From Acidobacteriota bacterium (GTDB lineage Bacteria > Acidobacteriota > UBA6911): a stretch of 7,077 bases of DNA. The notes below the pieces were generated by a model. The model was not told the DNA's origin. It saw nothing but the letters and a program-made list of their open reading frames with translations, and searched no databases. The stretch covers positions 1-7,077 of the forward strand of contig JAHFUH010000286.1 in NCBI GenBank assembly GCA_023265215.1, in the 5' to 3' direction. The position numbers were made by a program, and so were the translations under genes. Below, one piece after another: positions 1-6,427 of this stretch (its first letter is position 1; each line of letters opens with the position of its first letter).

Positions 1-236
1 TGGGCGACATACATTCCGTACTTATATGTATTGCCGGTCATTCCAAGCAGTTCCAGCGCGCCGAGATTGGCTGAAAGAAAAGCAATGCCTGCAACCCATG
101 CGCTATTCTTCCTTCCGGCTATGAAGAAATCCTCCTGAGTCCGGGTGAAACGCTTCAGATAAAATCCCAGGCCGAGAATAAAAACAAAGTAGACAGCAAT
201 GATGATCCAGTCAACCGGGCTGAGGCCAATTGTCAT
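1..236 (-). CDS. Sodium:solute symporter (SSS family), N-terminal part, cut by the window start
   Basis: This partial reading frame gives 78 residues from ATG at 236-234 and is still open at base 1, so only the N-terminus is visible. It begins MTIGLSPVDW; a first membrane helix spans about residues 10-27 and is followed by the hallmark SSS loop EDFFIAGRK (35-43). The second helix contains SANLGALELLGMTG (55-68), which lines up with the vSGLT segment AANISAEQFIGMSG that lines the sodium and sugar sites. The family imports solutes, often sugars, with Na+ across the inner membrane. At the position of the vSGLT sugar-binding Gln69 this protein has Glu, so the substrate cannot be assumed to be galactose-like. 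The start is supported by AAGGAG on the minus strand (244-249), 7 nt upstream. The gene is divergent from the MFS transporter. The substrate is unknown; the family call is firm. Confidence 0.9.
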   Translation of the reverse strand, partial: MTIGLSPVDWIIIAVYFVFILGLGFYLKRFTRTQEDFFIAGRKNSAWVAGIAFLSANLGALELLGMTGNTYKYGMYVA

Positions 237-337
237 TGTTCGGCTCCTTCAGTGGGCAATGCTTTGATTTTTAGAGTGATCCTGCCGAGCTTATTCTATA
301 TCCGGAAAAAGTCAAGATGCGTTATGCCGCAATCCAA

Positions 338-364
338 ATTCGTAGTAAGATTCGAACATTCGTA
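338..364. promoter_or_regulatory. Three ATTCGWA direct repeats in the divergent transporter spacer; possible operator
   Basis: The 164-bp gap between the symporter and MFS starts holds three 7-mers of form ATTCG(T/A)A at 338-344, 350-356 and 358-364. The middle one contains the 6-bp palindrome TTCGAA (351-356). They end 36 bp before the MFS start, where an activator or repressor might bind. I found no convincing -35/-10 pair for either gene: a TTGACT on the minus strand (315-310) has no -10 at proper spacing, and TATATT at 363-368 has no matching -35. The repeats are seen directly; an operator role is inference. Confidence 0.2.
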
Positions 365-400
365 TATTCACTTCGCGCAGCAACCTGAGAGAGGCAAGAT

Positions 401-1624
401 ATGAAGAAACAGACCTACCAGAATTCCATAGCAGTCTTATTCGCATTGACCTGGGGGCTTGTGCTTCTGGATAGGAATGCCATTACGACTTTATTTCCGA
501 TACTAATGAAAGCTTTCAACCTGAGCAATGCACAAACCGGCAACATCGTCATGGTGACCGGAATTGGCTTTGTCATCTCCTCTCTCCTCCTTACTCCTCT
601 CGCGGACAGATCGGGTTTAAAAAAAATATGGTTGGTTCCTGTCATCATTTTGTCTGGAATATTTTCAGGAGGAACGGCATTTGCAGGTTCATTAATGTTC
701 ATGCTGATCGTCCGTTTCTTGACGGGTTTTGCAGACGGTCCCATCTATCCTTTAATGACTTCGGTCCTAAAGGTCCAGGGGGAGCCGAAAAAATTCGCCT
801 CCTACATCGGGCTCATGCAACTCTCGATAGGGATCATCGCAATGATTATCGGGCAGCCATTGACGGCAGAGCTGGCAATTCGTTTGGACTGGCATTATGC
901 GTTTATATTTACGAGTTTGCCAACCGTAATAGTCGGAATAATCATTTGGCTTATCCTCAAGGAAGTCAGGACGGCAACAGCGGAGGTTCAGGCGTCGACA
1001 AGAGATAACACAATGAAATGGAGAGATGTGCCAAAAATTTTCGCCTATCGAAACTGCACTGTATCCTATTTAGCAAATGTTCTGATCATGATCGGGTTTT
1101 GGGGCATTGTCAGTTTTGGCACAACCTACTGGGTTAACGAAGGTGGCCTCACACTTAAGCAGGCAAGCTATATGAGTTCCATTTCCGGCGTAATCGGTCT
1201 CGGTTGGGCGCTTGTAGTTCCGATTATAGTCGATCGCTTCGGCCGAAAGCCCTCGGCTTCCATATTCTCGATATACATTGCCGCATCGATGCTCATCATT
1301 TATTTAACGAAAGGGCTGCCGGCTCAAATCGCCTATGTCCTGGTAATCGGGTGTTGCGGATTTCTGTCGGTCATTTTTGTCGCGATCATATGCCAGGAAT
1401 CAGTGCCGCCCGCCATGGCGGCGACGACCACTGCTATCGGGATGGCGATCGGAGAGCTCTTTGGCACATCCATAACACCCCGCATTCTTGGATCACTGGG
1501 CGACATGTATGGATTGAAAATAATTTTCCTGGTGGGCGCGATCAGCACCTTAATCGCATTTTTCTTAACCTTCTCGTTAACTGAAACCGGCAAAGCCAAA
1601 CTTGACAAGGAATCTACTATTTAG
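401..1624 (+). CDS. MFS transporter, complete
   Basis: This 407-residue protein has the length and hydrophobic pattern of a 12-helix major facilitator superfamily permease of the inner membrane. It has six helices between about residues 10 and 188, a hydrophilic central loop (189-215) and six more to about residue 393. MFS loop motifs are clear: LADRSGLKK (68-76) between helices 2 and 3, and its echo VDRFGRKP (277-284) in the second half. Asp24-Arg25 in helix 1 and Arg105 in RFLTGFADGPIYP (105-117) of helix 4 resemble the anion:cation symporter branch, which moves organic anions such as sugar acids. That subfamily call is tentative. A purine-rich GAGAGAGG lies about 7 nt before the ATG. It is divergent from the sodium:solute symporter, suggesting but not proving shared control. 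The last base of the stop codon is the first base of the inverted repeat downstream. Confidence 0.94.
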   Translation: MKKQTYQNSIAVLFALTWGLVLLDRNAITTLFPILMKAFNLSNAQTGNIVMVTGIGFVISSLLLTPLADRSGLKKIWLVPVIILSGIFSGGTAFAGSLMFMLIVRFLTGFADGPIYPLMTSVLKVQGEPKKFASYIGLMQLSIGIIAMIIGQPLTAELAIRLDWHYAFIFTSLPTVIVGIIIWLILKEVRTATAEVQASTRDNTMKWRDVPKIFAYRNCTVSYLANVLIMIGFWGIVSFGTTYWVNEGGLTLKQASYMSSISGVIGLGWALVVPIIVDRFGRKPSASIFSIYIAASMLIIYLTKGLPAQIAYVLVIGCCGFLSVIFVAIICQESVPPAMAATTTAIGMAIGELFGTSITPRILGSLGDMYGLKIIFLVGAISTLIAFFLTFSLTETGKAKLDKESTI

Positions 1625-1695
1625 GACGCGGAGCACGCGGAAGAACGCAGATAATTATCTATTTTTCCCCGGGCTTTTCTGCGAACTCCGCGTCC
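1624..1695. repeat. Inverted repeat between convergent genes; candidate bidirectional terminator
   Basis: GGACGCGGAG (1624-1633) pairs perfectly with CTCCGCGTCC (1686-1695). Inside it CGCAGA (1646-1651) pairs with TCTGCG (1678-1683), leaving an AT-rich loop with a run of five T. The left arm is also an imperfect tandem array of 9-10-nt units beginning ACGCGGAGC, ACGCGGAAG and ACGCAGATA (from 1626, 1635 and 1645). It fills almost the whole 91-bp gap between the MFS stop and the peptidase stop, where a terminator serving both strands would be expected. The tandem CGCGGAG/CGCAGA units resemble interspersed repeats I recall from other environmental bacterial genomes, but I could not search for this. 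Confidence 0.6.
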
Positions 1696-1715
1696 AATTT
1701 CCTCACGGGAACAGG

Positions 1716-3830
1716 CTACCGATCCACCACGCTCAGCGCCTGCTCGGCGGCGGAAAGCAGCGCTTCGGGACCGACGGGAGAACCGGTCGCTCCCTTCATC
1801 CACAGATCCGGCGCAACACGCCCCTGGCGCGCGACGCGTTCAAATTCTGGCCCAATCTTGCCCACCTTCCTCATGTGCTCTTCAAGCTGAAACGCGATCA
1901 TATGACCGATCGGGTAATCCGGAAGGTACAGGGTTTCATTTATCATGTGCGAATAGATGCCAAGCAGCAACACATCATTTTGATGGAAAACAGGCGCATA
2001 GAACCGATTCCACACATCTTTTGAAATCTGCAGAACTGCATCGCGCAGCTGCTCCGGCGTCGCCTGCGGATGTTCGTACATCCAGTGCCAGACACGCATA
2101 TCCACAAGACTGACTCCACATATTTCGTAAGTCGCCCAGAAATCGTTCAGAGTCTTGAGCGCTTCCGCCTGCGCGTCCGGGGATTGCAGCCCCAGTAACT
2201 CGATGTCGTGTCCCTGAAAAACAAAGGCCAGAGCTTCGGTAAATGCAGTGTTCGGCACGCCGTTCAGCAGATAATAGTCCATGTCGTTCAAGGAGAAGGT
2301 CTGTTCGACATTGTGCCCCATTTCATGAACCGCAATGTTGAAGCCTTTGTAGTTCATCCCCATTTTCTCTATGCGCGTGCGCAAATGGGCCTTCGCCTGG
2401 CGCATTGCTGCTCCCATCGCGTGCCCCGAGCCGCGAGCCGGATCGACCGCAATATTTGCCGCGACGTATTCCGCGCGATCGGGCGAGAACCCGAGTTTCT
2501 TCAGCATGGCGGGAATATCCTTCTCATAGGCTTTTGCATCGGGATATTTCTTTGCGGTAATCGCGTCTAGTTCCGATTCGTTATACTTCATCCTGGGACG
2601 GAAGCCGTTGTACCAGATGTCGAAAGGCTCGATCGGTCGGCCTAAACGCTTTTGAATTAAAGCAGCAACGCGCGGCACCAGCGTTGACGAAAGCACTTGC
2701 TCGAACATCTTCTGGACGCGCTCTTCAGGCAACTGGCGGTCTTCATTGAAGCGCCTCGCGATCAGCGTTGGCGCCGAGGGGGAATACGGATCCGCCAGTC
2801 TTTGCGCGCGAAAAACCTCCAGAAGACGTAAATAGCGGGTGTTCGGCTCGGGCGCATTTCCTGCAGCCCGGGCGGCCGGCGTAAAGTTCGAATCCTTTTC
2901 CGAGGCTGGCTTTAGTTCATTAGTAAAGGGATTCCAATCTACTTGCGGATTGTTCACAACCGAAGCCGGTATTGTCTGGGTTACGATCCGCTCCATAACT
3001 TTTGTAATTGTGCGCTGCTTGGCTAAACCGTTTTGTGAGTCGTTGTAATCGGATTTGATCTCGTCACGCAGGTTCCAATGCGACAGCAGACGCATTTGGG
3101 ACGGAAAAAACCGGCGACCCTGCTCATCTACCAGGTGGCGCATCCAGATGTTGTATTCGGAAATGTATTGACCCGCGTCAGAGCTTGCCTTCGATATCGC
3201 CAAATTTACATCGGCAGGAATCCTCTTTGAAAAGATCTCCGCCAGCCGCGCTTCGGCCCATTGACGCCGCGTCCATTTTCCCCCTTCGGCCAGCCGCTCC
3301 TCCAAAGTGGTCAGAGGGAAATTCAGAAGAACAACAAAGGCCAGCTTGTTATTGAAAAAATCATCGATCAGATGAGCCGAAGGATCATAGGCGCCGAAGA
3401 GCCCGTCGTAGGATTGCACAGGCCCCAAATCAAGATCCATCTGTTGGCGAAATTCGCGGGATATTTCGGTCATATGGCCGAATGCCTCTTCAAACAGGCT
3501 TTGAAAACGGTTGAATGCCGTGTCCAATGCATCCGGACGCCCCAGGAAATTCGTTCGAATAAATTCCTCGAAAACCTCCTGATCACCATCGGAATCACGC
3601 CAGAACCCGGAGGTTTGTTTCAGCCCCCGTTGAATGCGCGACTTTTGAGACTCGCCATATTTGGATACAAGCTCGCTTTCCATTTTCGCCGTGGCCGACT
3701 TCATCCATCCAGGTGTCGTGGCCGATTCGCCTGCGACGCTGTTTTGTGATTTTTTCATCTGCGACTCCCGCGAACAGGATATTGGTAGAAGGAGCACTAT
3801 TATTAACAAAAGCGAGTAGCGGTATCGCAT
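1716..3830 (-). CDS. Predicted lipoprotein zinc metallopeptidase (gluzincin, M2/M3-like)
   Basis: This 704-residue protein starts with a short basic segment, a hydrophobic core (residues 6-17) and Cys19 in LPISC. That is an acceptable though not perfect lipobox (Pro at -3), so it is probably a lipid-anchored envelope protein. The zinc site is HEMGH at 502-506; Glu532 in TEALAF, 26 residues further on, fits the third ligand of Glu-zincins (clan MA(E)). HEMGH is the sequence used by M2 (ACE-type) peptidases. A C-terminal YLPDYPIGHMIAFQLEE segment (635-651) resembles the ACE region bearing the transition-state tyrosines. The C-terminus (PDLWMKGATGSPVGPEALL) fits M2/M3-type ends. Residues 40-500 would form the helical body; 300-330 looks like a flexible Pro/Ala-rich linker. 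GGAGG (3840-3836) lies 5 nt before the ATG. The substrate is unknown; a peptidase or oligopeptidase role is inferred from motifs only. Confidence 0.92.
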   Translation of the reverse strand: MRYRYSLLLIIVLLLPISCSRESQMKKSQNSVAGESATTPGWMKSATAKMESELVSKYGESQKSRIQRGLKQTSGFWRDSDGDQEVFEEFIRTNFLGRPDALDTAFNRFQSLFEEAFGHMTEISREFRQQMDLDLGPVQSYDGLFGAYDPSAHLIDDFFNNKLAFVVLLNFPLTTLEERLAEGGKWTRRQWAEARLAEIFSKRIPADVNLAISKASSDAGQYISEYNIWMRHLVDEQGRRFFPSQMRLLSHWNLRDEIKSDYNDSQNGLAKQRTITKVMERIVTQTIPASVVNNPQVDWNPFTNELKPASEKDSNFTPAARAAGNAPEPNTRYLRLLEVFRAQRLADPYSPSAPTLIARRFNEDRQLPEERVQKMFEQVLSSTLVPRVAALIQKRLGRPIEPFDIWYNGFRPRMKYNESELDAITAKKYPDAKAYEKDIPAMLKKLGFSPDRAEYVAANIAVDPARGSGHAMGAAMRQAKAHLRTRIEKMGMNYKGFNIAVHEMGHNVEQTFSLNDMDYYLLNGVPNTAFTEALAFVFQGHDIELLGLQSPDAQAEALKTLNDFWATYEICGVSLVDMRVWHWMYEHPQATPEQLRDAVLQISKDVWNRFYAPVFHQNDVLLLGIYSHMINETLYLPDYPIGHMIAFQLEEHMRKVGKIGPEFERVARQGRVAPDLWMKGATGSPVGPEALLSAAEQALSVVDR

Positions 3831-3848
3831 ACTTTCCTCCGCCCAAAA

Positions 3849-3857
3849 AGATTAGCA
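3849..3857 (-). promoter_or_regulatory. Possible extended -10 element for the metallopeptidase gene
   Basis: On the minus strand TGC-TAATCT (3857-3849) fits an extended -10 box (TGn followed by a TATAAT-like hexamer) with no recognisable -35. It would start transcription near 3842, only about 12 nt before the ATG, leaving just enough leader for the GGAGG ribosome site. It directly abuts the GGGGTC hairpin element, so that insertion may have placed or altered this promoter. Weak evidence. Confidence 0.2.
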
Positions 3858-3867
3858 CAAACCAAAA

Positions 3868-3937
3868 CTTCGGGGTCGGGGTCGCTATCGGCTTTTCAGA
3901 TCTTCGACCCCGATACCGACCCCGACCCCGACGGCAG
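3868..3937. repeat. GGGGTC-unit inverted repeat, copy 1; also a candidate terminator for the upstream gene
   Basis: The arms 3871-3891 and 3910-3930 are complementary over 21 bp with a single mismatch (the C/G pair at 3884 and 3917 fails), around an 18-nt loop. Each arm is built from tandem CGGGGT/ACCCCG hexamers plus a CTATCG or CGATA block. Read on the minus strand, the hairpin lies just after the metallo-beta-lactamase-fold gene and is followed by AAGTTTTGGTTTG, a U-rich tail. It could therefore end that transcript before the peptidase gene. A diverged relative lies at 6805-6925 in the opposite orientation, so this is probably an interspersed repeat family. Confidence 0.75.
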
Positions 3938-3952
3938 CAAGTCATTGTCTCA

Positions 3953-4687
3953 CTATTTCAAATCGCGGATCCGGACTTCAATTCCCTTCTGATCCTTCAA
4001 CAGGTTCACCAGCGCACTCGTGTCTGTGTTGCCGAAATGATAGGGATACAGAACCTTCGGTAGCATGGATTTTGCAACATCGGCCACCTGTTCCGGCGTC
4101 ATGGTGAATGGAAGGTTCATTGGCAGGAACGCAACGTCAATATTTTTAAGCGCCTTTATCTCCGGCACATTTTCCGTATCGCCCGCCACAAATACCCGCT
4201 TGTCGGCGAACTCGATAATATAGCCGTTACCATTACCTTTGGGATGAAACTGTTTCTCGGGATTATAGGCAGGAACCGCTTCGATCTTGACACCTGCAAC
4301 GGTTTTGGAATCACCGTTCTTCATCACGGTTCCATTGGGCAATTGCTTGACCAGCCCTTGATTGATGATAAGCGTTGTATCGGGCTTGGTTGAAGCTTGA
4401 ATGGCTTTTGCATCCCAATGATCCCCATGTTCGTGAGTAATCAGGATTAAATCGGCCTTAGGCAGGGTTGCATAATCCGCGTACGCGGAGGCTGGATCCA
4501 TTTGAATCACTTTGCCTGCATATTCGAACATAAGACTGCCGTGGCCCAGGAATGTCATTTTCAGATCACCGCCTGAAGTCTTGAGCACATCCGATTGATA
4601 ACTCTTTTGTGCAAATCCAGCGGAAGCAGTCAGCGCAAACAGGACTGCAGTGAAAAGAAAGCAACGAATAATGGAAATGCCGTTCAT
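3953..4687 (-). CDS. Exported metallo-beta-lactamase-fold hydrolase (UlaG-like, Lactamase_B_2 type)
   Basis: The protein is 244 residues long from the chosen ATG at 4687-4685. The frame extends upstream to an ATG at 4735, but a strong GGAGGAGA (4700-4693) sits just before 4687, and starting there places a textbook Sec signal peptide at the N-terminus. This has a hydrophobic core at residues 8-20 and likely cleavage after GFA at residue 26. Metal-site motifs of the fold are HEHGDH (85-90), His148 in FHPKGNGNGY, Asp170 in AGDT and His217 in YPYHFG. Together these complete a two-metal centre, so it should be an active hydrolase, probably in the periplasm. An N-terminal GHGS (48-51) also fits UlaG-like proteins. 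UlaG itself opens the lactone of ascorbate-6-phosphate in the cytoplasm, so an exported relative must have another substrate. It lies upstream of the peptidase gene on the same strand, 122 bp away, and is probably transcribed separately. Confidence 0.93.
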   Translation of the reverse strand: MNGISIIRCFLFTAVLFALTASAGFAQKSYQSDVLKTSGGDLKMTFLGHGSLMFEYAGKVIQMDPASAYADYATLPKADLILITHEHGDHWDAKAIQASTKPDTTLIINQGLVKQLPNGTVMKNGDSKTVAGVKIEAVPAYNPEKQFHPKGNGNGYIIEFADKRVFVAGDTENVPEIKALKNIDVAFLPMNLPFTMTPEQVADVAKSMLPKVLYPYHFGNTDTSALVNLLKDQKGIEVRIRDLK

Positions 4688-4692
4688 CTTGT

Positions 4693-4700
4693 TCTCCTCC
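4693..4700 (-). promoter_or_regulatory. Ribosome binding site fixing the start of the metallo-beta-lactamase-fold gene
   Basis: GGAGGAGA on the minus strand lies 5 nt before the ATG at 4687-4685. The alternative ATG at 4735 has no comparable site and would add 16 residues in front of an otherwise normal signal peptide, so the shorter protein is preferred. Confidence 0.75.
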
Positions 4701-4724
4701 AGATATATGCTTGAATGCGCCCCA

Positions 4725-4754
4725 ATTCTAAGCATATCAAGGCGGCTTTGCGAA
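4725..4754 (-). promoter_or_regulatory. Candidate sigma70-type promoter for the metallo-beta-lactamase-fold gene
   Basis: On the minus strand TTCGCA (4754-4749) and TAGAAT (4730-4725, five of six bases of TATAAT) are separated by 18 bp. Transcription would begin near 4718, giving a leader of about 30 nt that includes the GGAGGAGA site. The upstream ATG at 4735 would then lie outside the transcript, agreeing with the chosen start. For the divergent dehydrogenase the same spacer offers only a poor pair, TTGTTT (4769-4774) and TACGTT (4792-4797). Confidence 0.35.
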
Positions 4755-4820
4755 TGATTATTACAAGTTTGTTTTTCAGATCTGGAAGGACTACGTTTTT
4801 ATGAAGGCAAGGAGAATTTC

Positions 4821-6344
4821 ATGACAAAACCTATTCTGAAAAAGCTCTCGATTTCGGATATAAATCCGGGCGCCTGCTTTGGACCTGATGGCTGGATTTC
4901 CGATCCGAAAGGGACGGAACTGGTTTCATTCAATCCCGCGACAGGAGAACCGATTGCCAAAGTGGTCCAGGCCGGCGACGAAGCTTACGAGCGCGTTTTG
5001 TCAGAAGCTGTATCCGCCTTCAAATCGTGGCGTATGGTTCCAGCGCCCAAAAGAGGCGACGTCGTTCGCGATTTGGCTGGCGCTATCCGGGAATTAAAGG
5101 AGCCTCTCGGAGATCTTGTCAGCCTGGAAATGGGTAAGATTCAAGCGGAAGGGCATGGTGAAGTCCAGGAAATGATCGATGTGTGCGATTTCGCGGTCGG
5201 GCTGTCCCGCCAATTGTACGGACTCACTTTGGCATCGGAACGTCCTGGGCATCGAATGATGGAGCAATGGCATCCTTTAGGGGTAGCCGGCGTGATCACA
5301 GCCTTCAACTTCCCTGTCGCCGTATGGTCTTGGAACAGTGCAATAGCGGCGGTATGCGGAGATCCCGTGGTGTGGAAACCGGCAGGCCCGACGCCGCTGT
5401 GCGCAGTCGCCGTGCAGCATATTGCCAACCGGGTCATAGCGGATCATGGATTGAGCGGGATTTTCAATCTTGTCATTGGTCCCGGAAACAGCATCGGAAA
5501 CCGGATGCTGAACGACAGCCGCTTGCCGCTGATATCCTTCACAGGTTCCACATCCATCGGCCGGCATGTGTCAGCGGCGGTTGCCCGTCGTTTCGGCCGT
5601 ACCATCCTGGAATTGGGCGGCAATAACGCAATCATTGTCACCGAGGAAGCCGACCTGGATCTGGCTACGCGCGCGATCCTGTTCGGCGCAATCGGGACTG
5701 CAGGCCAGCGTTGCACATCCACCCGCCGCGTAATCATCCACAGAAGCATTGCCAAAGAACTGGCTCAGAGATTGGTTCAGGCTTACGCCCAGATAAAAAT
5801 CGGAAATCCTCTCGATCCAGGCATCCTGATGGGCCCTTTAATTTCAGCCGATGCGGTCGAAGACATGTTCAAGGCAATTGAGCAGGCTTCCGCCGATGGC
5901 GGCGAGGTTATTTGCGGCGCACGGCGCCCGCCGAATCTCGGGAAGCAATTTGTCGAGCCTGCTATTATCCGAATGCACGCCCAGACGGACATCGTAAAGA
6001 GAGAAACTTTTGCGCCAATCTTATACCTCCTAGAATATGAAAGATTCGAAGATGCCCTGACCTTGCATAATGATGTGCCTCAAGGACTATCCAGTGCGAT
6101 CTTTACCGGGAGCCTTCAAAAAGCGGAGGAGTTCCTGTCTCCCCGCGGATCCGATTGCGGGATTGCCAACGTCAATATCGGGACCTCCGGCGCGGAAATC
6201 GGAGGAGCATTTGGGGGAGAGAAGGAAACGGGCGGCGGGCGCGAGTCGGGTTCCGATGCATGGAAGGCTTATATGCGCCGCCAGACCAACACCATAAACT
6301 GGTCGAAGGATCTTCCTTTAGCCCAAGGCATCCACTTTGGATAA
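4821..6344 (+). CDS. amaB: ALDH7 (antiquitin-type) aldehyde dehydrogenase; L-2-aminoadipate-6-semialdehyde / piperideine-6-carboxylate dehydrogenase
   Basis: This complete 507-residue cytoplasmic NAD-dependent dehydrogenase has the usual family length. ALDH landmarks appear in order: oxyanion Asn163 in FNFP, cofactor-binding WKPAGPTPL (185-193), the Rossmann turn FTGSTSIG (240-247), general base Glu264 in ELGGNN, nucleophile Cys298 in GQRCTSTRR, and Glu395 in KRETFAP. The C-terminal block FGGEKETGGGRESGSDAWK (464-482) and the ending LPLAQGIHFG are diagnostic of family 7. Characterised members (human ALDH7A1, Pseudomonas AmaB, actinobacterial Pcd) oxidise 2-aminoadipate 6-semialdehyde, in equilibrium with piperideine-6-carboxylate, to 2-aminoadipate in lysine catabolism. 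The symbol follows that usage; the substrate is inferred from family, and related aldehydes such as betaine aldehyde remain possible. AAGGAG (4809-4814) lies 6 nt before the ATG. No lysine aminotransferase, dehydrogenase or other pathway gene is adjacent. Confidence 0.95.
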   Translation: MTKPILKKLSISDINPGACFGPDGWISDPKGTELVSFNPATGEPIAKVVQAGDEAYERVLSEAVSAFKSWRMVPAPKRGDVVRDLAGAIRELKEPLGDLVSLEMGKIQAEGHGEVQEMIDVCDFAVGLSRQLYGLTLASERPGHRMMEQWHPLGVAGVITAFNFPVAVWSWNSAIAAVCGDPVVWKPAGPTPLCAVAVQHIANRVIADHGLSGIFNLVIGPGNSIGNRMLNDSRLPLISFTGSTSIGRHVSAAVARRFGRTILELGGNNAIIVTEEADLDLATRAILFGAIGTAGQRCTSTRRVIIHRSIAKELAQRLVQAYAQIKIGNPLDPGILMGPLISADAVEDMFKAIEQASADGGEVICGARRPPNLGKQFVEPAIIRMHAQTDIVKRETFAPILYLLEYERFEDALTLHNDVPQGLSSAIFTGSLQKAEEFLSPRGSDCGIANVNIGTSGAEIGGAFGGEKETGGGRESGSDAWKAYMRRQTNTINWSKDLPLAQGIHFG

Positions 6345-6398
6345 TTTGGAGTTCGACAGCTTGCTCTGATCCTTACACGCATTTTGATAATCTAATCG

Positions 6399-6422
6399 AC
6401 CACTCCTGGAAGGCGTGGTTTT
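6399..6422 (+). terminator. Candidate Rho-independent terminator after the aldehyde dehydrogenase
   Basis: ACCACTCCT (6399-6407) and AGGCGTGGT (6411-6419) form a 9-bp stem with one internal mismatch around a GGA loop, followed by TTT and then GG. It lies 55 bp after the dehydrogenase stop. The T tract is short, and the hairpin may itself be another member of the repeat cluster that begins a few bases later. Confidence 0.45.
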
Positions 6423-6427
6423 GGCCT

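Noticed and set aside
2208..3749. Plus-strand ORFs opposite the metallopeptidase gene
   Set aside because: They are antisense to a long gene with intact catalytic motifs and a good ribosome site; their translations show no recognisable domain.
3868..3937. Hexamer repeats considered as a CRISPR array or minisatellite
   Set aside because: There are no regularly spaced unique spacers, and the two halves are inverted, not direct, so it is a hairpin element.
4688..4735. Upstream ATG at 4735 adding 16 residues to the metallo-beta-lactamase-fold protein
   Set aside because: It has no ribosome site, would push the signal peptide inward and lies upstream of the likely -10 box; the ATG at 4687 has GGAGGAGA at ideal distance.
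5141..5755. Minus-strand and alternate-frame ORFs inside the aldehyde dehydrogenase
   Set aside because: The dehydrogenase frame contains every conserved ALDH motif through this stretch, so the others are shadow frames.
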